64,000 nt of DNA from Saprospiraceae bacterium UBA2329 (GTDB lineage: Bacteria; Bacteroidota; Bacteroidia; Chitinophagales; Saprospiraceae), in assembly GCA_002344975.1 (NCBI GenBank), contig DDUV01000062.1, positions 1-64,000 on the forward strand, given 5' to 3'. Below the pieces are notes generated by a model that did not search any database, was not told the origin of the DNA, and worked only from the letters and a program-made list of their open reading frames with translations. This document shows positions 32,303 to 39,803 of this stretch, in pieces (within the stretch, counting starts at the first letter, position 1; each line of letters starts with the position of its first letter). The translations under genes and the position numbers were made by a program.

Positions 32303-32330
32303 CGACGCTGAAAGACGTAGGTTTTATGAT
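32303..32330 (+). repeat. Interspersed repeat (copy 2)
   Basis: Starts CGACGCTGAAAGACG and continues TAGGTTTTATGA; it matches the reverse complement of 11806-11835 with few differences. It directly abuts the 7-bp-phased array. Confidence 0.6.
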
Positions 32331-32429
32331 CGTTGTGCCCTCTCCGAGCAACAAAAACCATGGAAATCATAAAGATCAGTGTCAAAAACAAAGCGCAGCC
32401 TTCAGATTCCGGGTTGCCCTACGCTTGAA

Positions 32430-32485
32430 GATAAACTGCGCACCGCGCAAAGCGCGGGAAAGCGATGAACTGCCGAAGGCAGATT
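32430..32485 (-). repeat. Interspersed repeat at the NamZ-like 3' end
   Basis: On the minus strand the element contains CTGCCTTCGGCAG, then TTCCCGCGC-TTTGCGCGG and GCAGTTTATCT. It shares the latter two blocks with 11025-11062 and likewise begins right at a stop codon. Confidence 0.6.
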
Positions 32486-33539
32486 ACCCATTCACATACC
32501 CGATGAGCAGATCATCCCCGATAAGGATTTGAGCAGCAGTGCATTCCGAGTCGAACTCATACGCGCCGGGCCGCCAAAATGCCCCCTCCGGCATCCGTTC
32601 GCGGGCCATTCGCATAAGGAACAGCGCGCCGAAAAGGGTAGGATAAGCAGCCCCGTCGAGCAGATGAAGTTGGAAGCCCCTGCACTCGCGGCCTTCGTGT
32701 TTGTGAAAAAAGGGAATGAACGTCGTAGGGCGCAATAATGCCTGCCCCGCAAACCTGGCATTGAACGCCGCCGCCATCTCCGTGCAGCTTTGCCCGCTCA
32801 AATCGGGATGACCGAACAGCTCGAACGGGCGGGTAGTGCCGCGCCCCTCGCTCCAGGTGGTCGCCTCCCAAAAACACTGCCCCGGATACACTTGAATGGT
32901 GCTGTGGTGCGGGATATTGGGCGATGGATTGATGGGCATTTGCCCCGGCGGCAAGACGTATTGAATTTTGAAAAGTCGAATCTCTGCCGACAAGCGACCG
33001 AGCATCCAATCGGCCAATTGCCCCGTACTCATGCCGTGCCGGTGCAGCAGTCCGGGCAATCCTACAAATGAGGCATAGCGCTCCGGCAAAGGCGTGCCTT
33101 CCACTTTGGTTCCGGCGGGATTGGGGCGGTCTATCAGAAAAACAGGCAAATCTATATCATTGTCTGTCAGGGATTTGAGCAGCCAGAAAAGATGGGTAGT
33201 GTAGGTAAAATACCGCGCTCCCACGTCGGGAATATCCACCAGCAAAGCATCGGCACCGAGGAAACAACCGGCATCGGGCACTACATTCAGTTTGGAACTG
33301 TCGTACAGGGAGCGGCACTCCACCCCCCGGTAGGCATGGCTGTCTTTGCCCACCTGGTCCTGCATTTCAGAAAACAGGCCGTGTTCGGGCGCCAAAATCC
33401 GCAACAAGCGGCCCTCCTCGATGAGCAGATCGAAGAGATAAGCGCCCCGCCGGAAATCGAAGCTGCTTTGATTTCCAAAGAAAACAATGCGTTTCGCTTG
33501 CGCAAAATCAGGATGCTGAAATAGTGCGTTGTAGTTCAT
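32484..33539 (-). CDS. DUF1343 protein (NamZ-like exo-beta-N-acetylmuramidase family)
   Basis: 351 residues of the DUF1343/NamZ family, which includes exo-muramidases for peptidoglycan recycling. Motifs: FFGNQSSFD, LAPEHGLF, VDIPDVGARYFTYTTHL, IDRPNP and the substrate-site-like INPSPNIPHHST. There is no signal peptide, so it is probably cytoplasmic. The C-terminus ends soon after EFDSECTAAQILIGDD; most relatives I know continue for roughly 40 more residues here, so the gene may be slightly truncated, possibly by the repeat at 32430-32485. Catalytic activity is therefore uncertain. Confidence 0.8.
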   Translation of the reverse strand: MNYNALFQHPDFAQAKRIVFFGNQSSFDFRRGAYLFDLLIEEGRLLRILAPEHGLFSEMQDQVGKDSHAYRGVECRSLYDSSKLNVVPDAGCFLGADALLVDIPDVGARYFTYTTHLFWLLKSLTDNDIDLPVFLIDRPNPAGTKVEGTPLPERYASFVGLPGLLHRHGMSTGQLADWMLGRLSAEIRLFKIQYVLPPGQMPINPSPNIPHHSTIQVYPGQCFWEATTWSEGRGTTRPFELFGHPDLSGQSCTEMAAAFNARFAGQALLRPTTFIPFFHKHEGRECRGFQLHLLDGAAYPTLFGALFLMRMARERMPEGAFWRPGAYEFDSECTAAQILIGDDLLIGYVNG

Positions 33540-33587
33540 ATTCCAAAAATCTTACTCCCAAATGACAATGAGGCGATACAGCCGTTT

Positions 33588-33595
33588 TATTTTTG
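33588..33595 (+). promoter_or_regulatory. -7 box of the beta-propeller lipoprotein gene
   Basis: TATTTTTG lies 18 bases before the ATG at 33614. No good -33 element is visible in this short divergent region. Confidence 0.55.
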
Positions 33596-33613
33596 CCGCA
33601 AAAATACAAAACG

Positions 33614-34714
33614 ATGACACGCCTGATTGTTACCATTGCTGCCGTTCTGACGACGGTTGCCCTCGCCGTTTCCTGCCAAAGTACCGGCAAAAACCTCTCC
33701 GCCGCCGCGCCTGCTGCCGATACGCTGCGCTACCCGCAGGAGAAACACCTCAAAAACCTGCGCCAACTCACCTTCGGCGGCAACAATGCCGAAGCCTACT
33801 TTAGTTTTGACAGCAAAAAGATCGTTTTCCAGTCGGACTTCACCCAATGGGGCGTTTCCTGCGATCAGATTTTTGTGGCCGACTTAGCCAAAAGCGACAT
33901 GCGGAACAAGCCGCCGCGCATGATCAGCACCTCACACGGACGCACCACTTGCTCCTATTTTATGCCCGGCAACAAAACTTTTGTGTATGCCTCCACGCAC
34001 CTCGGCGGCGCAGCCTGCCCGCATGTTCCGCCGCGCGGCGAGAAGTACGTCTGGCCCATTTACGATACCTACGATATTTTTGTGGCCGATCTCAACGGCA
34101 AAATCACCCGCCAACTGACCAAAGAACCCGGCTACGACGCTGAAGCCACCGTTTCGCCCAAAGGCGACAAAATCGTGTTCACATCTACCCGCTCCGGCGA
34201 CCTCGAACTGTGGACGATGAACATTGACGGCTCCGACTTGCGCCAAGTGACCACCGGCCTCGGCTACGACGGCGGCGCTTTCTTCTCGCCCGACGGAACC
34301 AAATTGGTATTCCGTGCATCACGCCCCAAAACCGAAGCGGACATCAAGGAGTACAAAGAACTGCTGGCTCAGGGCTTGGTGCAACCCACCAACATGGAAA
34401 TTTATGTGTGCAATGTGGACGGCTCCGACCTGCGGCAAATCACCCACCTCGGCAAAGCCAACTGGGCGCCGTTTTTCCACCCTTCCAGCAAAAAGATCAT
34501 TTTCAGTTCCAACCACCACTCGCCGCGAGGCTACAATTTCAATCTTTTTATGATTGATCTCGACGGCAGTAACTTGCAGCAAATTACCTACGACAAGACT
34601 TTTGACGCCTTCCCGATGTTTTCTTTCGATGGTAAAAAGCTGATTTTCAGTTCCAACCGGCACAACGGCGGCTCCCGCGATACCAACCTGTTTATCGCCG
34701 ACTGGGTGGATTGA
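33614..34714 (+). CDS. TolB-like beta-propeller lipoprotein
   Basis: 366 residues. Lipoprotein signal with lipobox ALAVSC. The rest is built of WD40-like PD40 repeats with the SPDGxKLVF pattern (YFSFDSKKIVFQSD, TVSPKGDKIVFTSTRSGDLELWTMNIDGSD, FFSPDGTKLVFRA, FHPSSKKIIFSSN, MFSFDGKKLIFSSNR), about six blades, like TolB. The insertion STHGR...GGAACPHVPP is characteristic of a Bacteroidota subgroup. It is probably an outer-membrane or periplasmic protein; interaction or peptidase-associated roles are unproven. A long palindrome (34805-34835) lies downstream. Confidence 0.83.
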   Translation: MTRLIVTIAAVLTTVALAVSCQSTGKNLSAAAPAADTLRYPQEKHLKNLRQLTFGGNNAEAYFSFDSKKIVFQSDFTQWGVSCDQIFVADLAKSDMRNKPPRMISTSHGRTTCSYFMPGNKTFVYASTHLGGAACPHVPPRGEKYVWPIYDTYDIFVADLNGKITRQLTKEPGYDAEATVSPKGDKIVFTSTRSGDLELWTMNIDGSDLRQVTTGLGYDGGAFFSPDGTKLVFRASRPKTEADIKEYKELLAQGLVQPTNMEIYVCNVDGSDLRQITHLGKANWAPFFHPSSKKIIFSSNHHSPRGYNFNLFMIDLDGSNLQQITYDKTFDAFPMFSFDGKKLIFSSNRHNGGSRDTNLFIADWVD

Positions 34715-34804
34715 GGCTTATGGGCCACGATCTGTGAGTTCTGCTCAATTGAGGGCGTGTATGACAGATTGCACAAAATCAGGCATAGTTTTCAGACAGT
34801 ACAC

Positions 34805-34835
34805 AATTTGACAAATCTTCGAGATTTGTCAAATT
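34805..34835. repeat. 14-bp-arm palindrome (terminator-like)
   Basis: A near-perfect hairpin with 14-bp arms (34805-34818 and 34822-34835) and a 3-base TCG loop, with the core GACAAATCT-TCG-AGATTTGTC. T residues follow. It lies 90 bases after the beta-propeller stop codon and may be its terminator or a member of a palindromic repeat family. Confidence 0.7.
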
Positions 34836-34918
34836 TTCGCTCCGCCATACGGTGAATCCTGTCTAAAGATAATGCACACCAAGTGAGGAAGATCACCGGC
34901 TGTATGGCCGGAATAGGC

Positions 34919-34926
34919 TATTTTTG
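34919..34926 (+). promoter_or_regulatory. -7 box of dps
   Basis: TATTTTTG lies 18 bases before the first ATG of dps at 34945. No -33 TTG is visible, which fits genes that need an activator such as OxyR; this last point is inference. Confidence 0.55.
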
Positions 34927-34944
34927 CTAAAAATCAACAACATC

Positions 34945-35424
34945 ATGATGACGAATCTGAACGCTATTGGTCTCGATGTGCAAAAATCGCAGTACCTGGC
35001 AGAAAAGCTCAATGAATTGCTGGCCAACTACTCCGTTTTTTACCAAAATACCAGAGGTTTCCACTGGAACATCCGGGGAGAAAAGTTTTTCGAGCTGCAT
35101 CTCAAATTTGAAGAACTGTACAACGACTTGCTGCTGAAAATAGACGAAGTAGCCGAACGCATCCTGACGCTGGGCCACTCACCGAAGCACAATTACACCG
35201 ATTACAGAAAAATTTCGCAAATTGCCGAAAGTGTGTATATCTCCGACGGCGCTCAGGCCGTTAAAGACATTCTTCAGTCATTCAAGGTCATCATCAGCCT
35301 GCAACGCGAACTGCTCGAACTCTCGGCAGACGCAGGCGATGAGGGCACCAATGCGCTGATGAGCGATTATATCCGCGCCCAGGAAAAATTGGTGTGGATG
35401 TACTCGGCATACTCGAATCATTAA
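34945..35424 (+). CDS. dps: Dps family DNA-protecting ferritin-like protein
   Basis: The 159-residue ferritin-fold protein forms dodecamers that oxidise and store iron with peroxide. The ferroxidase-site residues appear in YQNTRGFHWNIRGEKFFELHLKFEELYNDL, with the histidine, aspartate-equivalent and glutamate in the Dps spacing, followed by IDEVAERILTLG. Two adjacent ATG codons (34945 and 34948) are possible starts. A 12-bp hairpin lies just after the stop codon. Confidence 0.93.
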   Translation: MMTNLNAIGLDVQKSQYLAEKLNELLANYSVFYQNTRGFHWNIRGEKFFELHLKFEELYNDLLLKIDEVAERILTLGHSPKHNYTDYRKISQIAESVYISDGAQAVKDILQSFKVIISLQRELLELSADAGDEGTNALMSDYIRAQEKLVWMYSAYSNH

Positions 35425-35430
35425 CTCAAA

Positions 35431-35465
35431 CTCCGGCCTTCCCTCTTTGAACAGGAAGGCCGGAG
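35431..35465. terminator. 12-bp hairpin after dps
   Basis: CTCCGGCCTTCC (35431-35442) pairs perfectly with 35454-35465. It lacks a T-run, so strength as an intrinsic terminator is uncertain. The next gene starts 24 bases later. Confidence 0.5.
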
Positions 35466-35489
35466 ACTTACACCCAAAAGCGATTGAAC

Positions 35490-36818
35490 ATGCACAAAAA
35501 AGTACTCCTTCTTCTCGCAGCAGCGCTATGCCTTGCCTCTTTGGCCACCGCGCAACAAGAACTCAGCACCTACCTCATGCCCTCCGTCTGGCAGGCCAAC
35601 CGCCTCAATCCAGCTTTTTTTCCAGAGCATAAACTGAGCGTTTCATTGCCCGGCGTTTATACCAACCTACTCCTTACCGGCCTGAAATACAACGAAATAG
35701 TGAGCAAAGACGCCAACGGAAACCGCGTTTTGGATATTGACAAAGGCATCTCCATGCTCGACCCCGACAACCTCATCCGCGAAAATACCGAGATTGAAAC
35801 CCTGCGCCTCGGCCTCCGTTTGGGCAAGCTCAGTATCAGTGCGGGCCATGCCGTGCGGTTCAATGCCTTCCTCAACTACCCCAAAACGCTGCCCCAACTG
35901 ATCTGGCAGGGCAACGCGCAGTTCATCGGTCAGGAGGTCGCTTTCGGCCCCGATCTGCAACTGTTCGGGTTCAGCGAGACCTCCCTCGGCATTGCTTTTG
36001 ATGTTACCAAAAAACTGACCATCGGCGGGCGCGCCAAATTTCTCAGCGGCCTCGGCGATATGTCCACCTCCCGCAACGATCTGCGCCTTTATACCGACGA
36101 GGAATCTTATCAACTCCGCCTGAACGCTGATTTTCAGGCCGATATCACCGGCAGCATTGAGTATGAAGGTTTCAGCGAGCCGGCGCTCAACTACGAATTC
36201 GGACAGTTTGCCTTCAACCAGATTTTCACCTCCAACACCGGCATGGCCTGGGATTTCGGGGCAGTCTGGCGTGGCGAAAAACTCGAACTCGCCGCATCCG
36301 TGCTCGATCTGGGCGCCATCAACTGGAAAGAAAATGCCCGTTTTTACAGGCTTCAGGGCGAGTACGAATATCGCGGCTTAGACGTGGCGCAAAGCATCCT
36401 CAACGACTCCACCAACACCGGCTCGGTACTCGATTCTTTAGAAAATATTTACAACGTAACCGAGGGGGTAGCCGAGTACAGCACACAGCTTTCTCCGCGA
36501 TGGTATTTCAGCGCCGGGTATCAACTGACCAAAAAACTGCGCCTGGGCGGTGTGTTTTATTCCGAACAATATCGGGGGCAATCCTTTCCTGCACTGGCCT
36601 TTAGCGCTACGGCGCAGGTTGTTCCCTGGTGGAGTGTGGGCGGATCTTACGGCTGGCGCAATCAGCGTTTCGACAATATCGGCGCACACACGGCGCTCAA
36701 ACTGGGGCCGGTGCAATTCGTTGCCGCCACCGATAATTTGGTCAGTCTGCTCCTCCAAAAAAGCAGCAACAGCGCCAATATGCGCCTGGGGCTGAACCTC
36801 TTGCTGGGCAAGCGATAG
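35490..36818 (+). CDS. DUF5723 outer-membrane protein
   Basis: 442 residues with a signal peptide (about 1-22, ending ATAQQ). I recognise the Bacteroidota DUF5723 family: early MPSVWQANRLNPAFFPEHKLSVSLPG, SMLDPDNLIRENTEIETLRLGLRLGKLS, later LELAASVLDLGAINWKENA. Repeated amphipathic strands ending in aromatic residues suggest a beta-barrel in the outer membrane. The role is unknown. ATG 35490 is preferred over TTG 35484. It is followed by a large inverted repeat before the DUF885 peptidase. Confidence 0.82.
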   Translation: MHKKVLLLLAAALCLASLATAQQELSTYLMPSVWQANRLNPAFFPEHKLSVSLPGVYTNLLLTGLKYNEIVSKDANGNRVLDIDKGISMLDPDNLIRENTEIETLRLGLRLGKLSISAGHAVRFNAFLNYPKTLPQLIWQGNAQFIGQEVAFGPDLQLFGFSETSLGIAFDVTKKLTIGGRAKFLSGLGDMSTSRNDLRLYTDEESYQLRLNADFQADITGSIEYEGFSEPALNYEFGQFAFNQIFTSNTGMAWDFGAVWRGEKLELAASVLDLGAINWKENARFYRLQGEYEYRGLDVAQSILNDSTNTGSVLDSLENIYNVTEGVAEYSTQLSPRWYFSAGYQLTKKLRLGGVFYSEQYRGQSFPALAFSATAQVVPWWSVGGSYGWRNQRFDNIGAHTALKLGPVQFVAATDNLVSLLLQKSSNSANMRLGLNLLLGKR

Positions 36819-36843
36819 CCTATCGTCGGGGCAACCCTCGTGG

Positions 36844-36910
36844 TTCGTTGGGGCAACCCTTGTGGTTGCCCCAGCTGGCCGAGGGCAACCACAAGGGTTG
36901 CCCCAACGAA
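36844..36910. repeat. Perfect 28-bp inverted repeat with partial third copy
   Basis: Arms 36844-36871 and 36883-36910 are exact reverse complements separated by 11 bases. Each arm is itself nearly palindromic around GGGCAACC...GGTTGCCC. A degraded direct copy lies at 36837-36855. The element fills the gap between DUF5723 and DUF885 genes and can form either one long stem or two smaller hairpins. Confidence 0.9.
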
Positions 36911-36925
36911 TAAAACCTATTGACT

Positions 36926-38650
36926 ATGAAGATTTTCACTACCACCCTCTCCCTCCTTTTTGCAGTCATTCTCGGAGCGCAAACGCCCGCCGAACGCCTT
37001 CTGCATCAACTCTTTGAGCACGATCAGGCATTTCTGAAAAAGGAATTTTACGAATTGGAAACACCCTTTCCCGCCGTCGCTGAGGCCGATGAACTGCGCC
37101 GCGCTGATTTCTACAGGCAGGAACTGGCGCTACTCCAGGCTATTGATCCTACCCTACTCGAACGCAACGACCGCGTCAGTTACGAGTTGTTCGGCTTCAT
37201 CCTTCAGGAGCGCATCGCTGAAACAGAGTACGGCGCCTACCTTGTGCCGCTGAACGCAGAGGGCGGCTGGTACACCGATTTTGCCCTTGAGGCCGACGGC
37301 TGGCGCCCCAAAACCGCCGATGACTACCGACGACTGTTGCGCCGAATGGCTGCTTTTCGCAATTATGCAGCCGAGAACATCCGCCTGATGGAAACCGGGC
37401 TGAAACGCGGGCGCACCGCCCCTTACGACATCTTGCGAGGCAAGGAAACCATCGTGGATGCTTTCATCACCGAGCGGCCCGACGACAGCCCGTTTTTCAA
37501 GCCTTTCCGGCAAATGCCCGCCGCCATTCCCGCTGATTTACAGGATTCTATCCGCACTGCCGCCCGTGTGGCCATTTCCCAGAGCCTGGCGCCTGCCTAC
37601 CGTGAATTTCGGAAGTTCTGGACCGAAAAGTACCTGCCGGGGGCCGTTCGCGCTCCGGGCATTGCCGCCCAACCGCGCGGCCGGGCTTACTACGAAGAAC
37701 GGGTGCGCTATTTTACCACCTTGAACATGACGCCGGAAGAGGTTTTTGAAACCGGACAACGCGAAGTGGCCCGCATCCGCGCCGAAATGGAGGCCATTCT
37801 CCGCGAGTTGAAGTATGCCGGTTCTTTCGCCGATTTCCTGCGTTTTCTGCGCACCGACCCACAGTTTTACCCCGCATCGCCGCGCGCCCTGCTCATGGAA
37901 GGCTCATATTATGCCAAAAAAATAGACGGTAAACTGCCACAGTATTTCGGCAAGTTGCCCCGCAATCCTTACGGCGTTTCACCTGTACCCGATATTCTGG
38001 CGCCTACTTACACCGCAGGCCGCTACAGTCCCGGCAACCCCAAAGCACAACGCGCCGGGTTTTATTGGCTCAATACCTATAACCTGCCCGCCCGACCGCT
38101 GTATGCACTGCCCGCACTCACCCTGCACGAGGCGGTGCCCGGTCATCACCTGCAAATTTCGCTGGCGCAGGAAATGGAAAACGTACCCGAATTTCGGCGC
38201 AATGCCTATCTCAGCGCTTTCGGCGAGGGCTGGGCGCTGTACGGCGAGTGGCTCGGCAAAGAAATGGGCATTTACGAAACGCCTTACGAACATTTCGGGC
38301 GGCTGACCTACGAAATGTGGCGTGCCTGCCGCCTCGTGGTTGATCCCGGCATTCACGTCATGGGCTGGGACCGCGAGAAGGCCATACAGTTTATGACTGA
38401 AAATACCGCGCTTTCCCTCCACGAATGCACCACCGAAATAGACCGTTACATCGGCTGGCCGGGGCAGGCGGTTTCGTACAAAATAGGCGAACTGAAAATA
38501 CGCGACTTGCGCGCCAAAGCAGAAAAAGAACTCGGCGACAAGTTCGATATCAGGGCGTTCCACGACCTCGTCCTCTCCGAAGGAACCGTACCTTTGTATG
38601 TACTTGAAAACCTTGTAGATGAGTGGATTGCGCAAATAAAAAAGAAATAA
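36926..38650 (+). CDS. DUF885 zinc metallopeptidase
   Basis: 574 residues with a signal peptide (ending ILGAQ), so periplasmic or exported. The family is defined by the zinc motif TLHEAVPGHHLQ (HExxxGHH) followed by FGEGWALYGEWLGKEMG, both present near residue 400, and by ALSLHECTTEIDRYIGWPGQAVSYKIGELKIR near the C-terminus. DUF885 proteins are thought to be carboxypeptidase- or oligopeptidase-like; the substrate is not established. ATG 36926 is preferred over TTG 36920. Confidence 0.88.
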   Translation: MKIFTTTLSLLFAVILGAQTPAERLLHQLFEHDQAFLKKEFYELETPFPAVAEADELRRADFYRQELALLQAIDPTLLERNDRVSYELFGFILQERIAETEYGAYLVPLNAEGGWYTDFALEADGWRPKTADDYRRLLRRMAAFRNYAAENIRLMETGLKRGRTAPYDILRGKETIVDAFITERPDDSPFFKPFRQMPAAIPADLQDSIRTAARVAISQSLAPAYREFRKFWTEKYLPGAVRAPGIAAQPRGRAYYEERVRYFTTLNMTPEEVFETGQREVARIRAEMEAILRELKYAGSFADFLRFLRTDPQFYPASPRALLMEGSYYAKKIDGKLPQYFGKLPRNPYGVSPVPDILAPTYTAGRYSPGNPKAQRAGFYWLNTYNLPARPLYALPALTLHEAVPGHHLQISLAQEMENVPEFRRNAYLSAFGEGWALYGEWLGKEMGIYETPYEHFGRLTYEMWRACRLVVDPGIHVMGWDREKAIQFMTENTALSLHECTTEIDRYIGWPGQAVSYKIGELKIRDLRAKAEKELGDKFDIRAFHDLVLSEGTVPLYVLENLVDEWIAQIKKK

Positions 38651-38872
38651 GCGCGAGCTTCCCGACATTTTTTTCCTCCAAAGTTGTCATCGCATTGCAG
38701 GGGTTTTATCATCTTTGCTTTATCGCAACCGGCATTTTGTTCAAGCCGGTGCTGTTCCAATACGAGCGACTTGCCTTATCTCACTGATTATCAATAACAT
38801 CAATTTTCGAAAATCGCCTAAGGGGCGAGGTCCGCAATCAAAGGCCGTCATTCTTTCAAAAACCAAATAATT
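38651..38872. other. Intergenic region upstream of T9SS cargo gene
   Basis: 222 bases without a credible gene. A short CCGGC/GCCGG hairpin occurs around 38729-38750. The sequence ATCTTTG near 38710 resembles a -7 box but lacks the leading T-A. Nothing else stands out. Confidence 0.4.
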
Positions 38873-39688
38873 ATGATGAAAAGAGCTTTACTTTTCGCTT
38901 TTTACAGCTTCATTTCGCTGGCATGGGCACAGGCCCAAACGTGTACGCCCGCTCAGAATTTTCCCGACACGGCCATCGCCATTCCGCCGTCCTGGTCGCC
39001 GCTCCGTCTCATGGCCGGCATTCAGGATACCGCCTGCGTCGGTCAGTACTTCGAGTTTACGCTCAGCATCAAAGCGCCGGCAGCTATTCCGGGTTTGCCC
39101 GGCGTTACCGTCAATTCCATTGCCATTCCGGCTGCCAACGGCGTAGCCAATATGCCGCAGGGCATGACGTATGTGTGCAACCCGCCCAACTGCGTGTTCC
39201 CCCGCGATACCGTTGCCTGCATCAAGATGTTCGGCATACCCAACAACCCCGCCGATGTGGGGCAAAAAGACCTCACGCTGTCGCTGACGATCAATACGTC
39301 GTTTGGCCAGTTGAGCAACATTCCTTACCCGAATGCACAGCTCGATCCCGGTGGCCACTACTACCTGCACGTCAAGCCGACGGGGTCGTCCAACTGCTTC
39401 GTCTCTTCCGACCGCGAGGCCGATCTGCCGGTTACGGGGTTGTACAGCCGGCCCAATCCGACTTCGGGTTATACCCAAATTCAGGCCAATGTCTTGCAGG
39501 CCGGGCAGTACGAATTTCGGGTCACCGACTTGGCAGGGGCAGTGCTGCACCGCCGCATGTTGCAGTTATACCATGGAGACAACGTCATTGATTTCGACGG
39601 CAGCCATTTACCGGCAGGCATGTACCTGTACTCGCTCAACAACGGCAGCCGCGCCGTGACGGAGAAGCTGATCATCAGCCGGAGGTAG
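38873..39688 (+). CDS. Secreted protein with T9SS type A sorting domain
   Basis: 271 residues. Signal peptide (about 1-23, ending WAQAQT), then a central region of about 165 residues with four or more cysteines that I do not recognise, and a C-terminal type IX sorting domain (residues about 190-271: YSRPNPTSGYTQIQ, YEFRVTDLAGAVL, LPAGMYLYSLNNGSRAVTEKLIISR). The protein should be exported through the type IX system and attached to the surface or released. Two adjacent ATG codons are possible starts. Function beyond secretion unknown. Confidence 0.85.
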   Translation: MMKRALLFAFYSFISLAWAQAQTCTPAQNFPDTAIAIPPSWSPLRLMAGIQDTACVGQYFEFTLSIKAPAAIPGLPGVTVNSIAIPAANGVANMPQGMTYVCNPPNCVFPRDTVACIKMFGIPNNPADVGQKDLTLSLTINTSFGQLSNIPYPNAQLDPGGHYYLHVKPTGSSNCFVSSDREADLPVTGLYSRPNPTSGYTQIQANVLQAGQYEFRVTDLAGAVLHRRMLQLYHGDNVIDFDGSHLPAGMYLYSLNNGSRAVTEKLIISRR

Positions 39689-39737
39689 TGATTGCGCGTT
39701 GCAAAAGCGCTTTGACGATCATTACAGTCCAAAATTC

Positions 39738-39776
39738 ACAAGCCTCAGACCGCTCATTGGGTGGTCTGAGGCTTGT
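39738..39776. terminator. Bidirectional terminator between convergent genes
   Basis: A perfect 14-bp stem (39738-39751 with 39763-39776) with an 11-base loop, followed on the plus strand by ACATTTT and preceded on the minus side by AAAATT. It separates the T9SS cargo gene from the convergent 881-residue gene. Confidence 0.8.
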
Positions 39777-39803
39777 ACATTTTACAGCGCATAGACACTA
39801 TTC

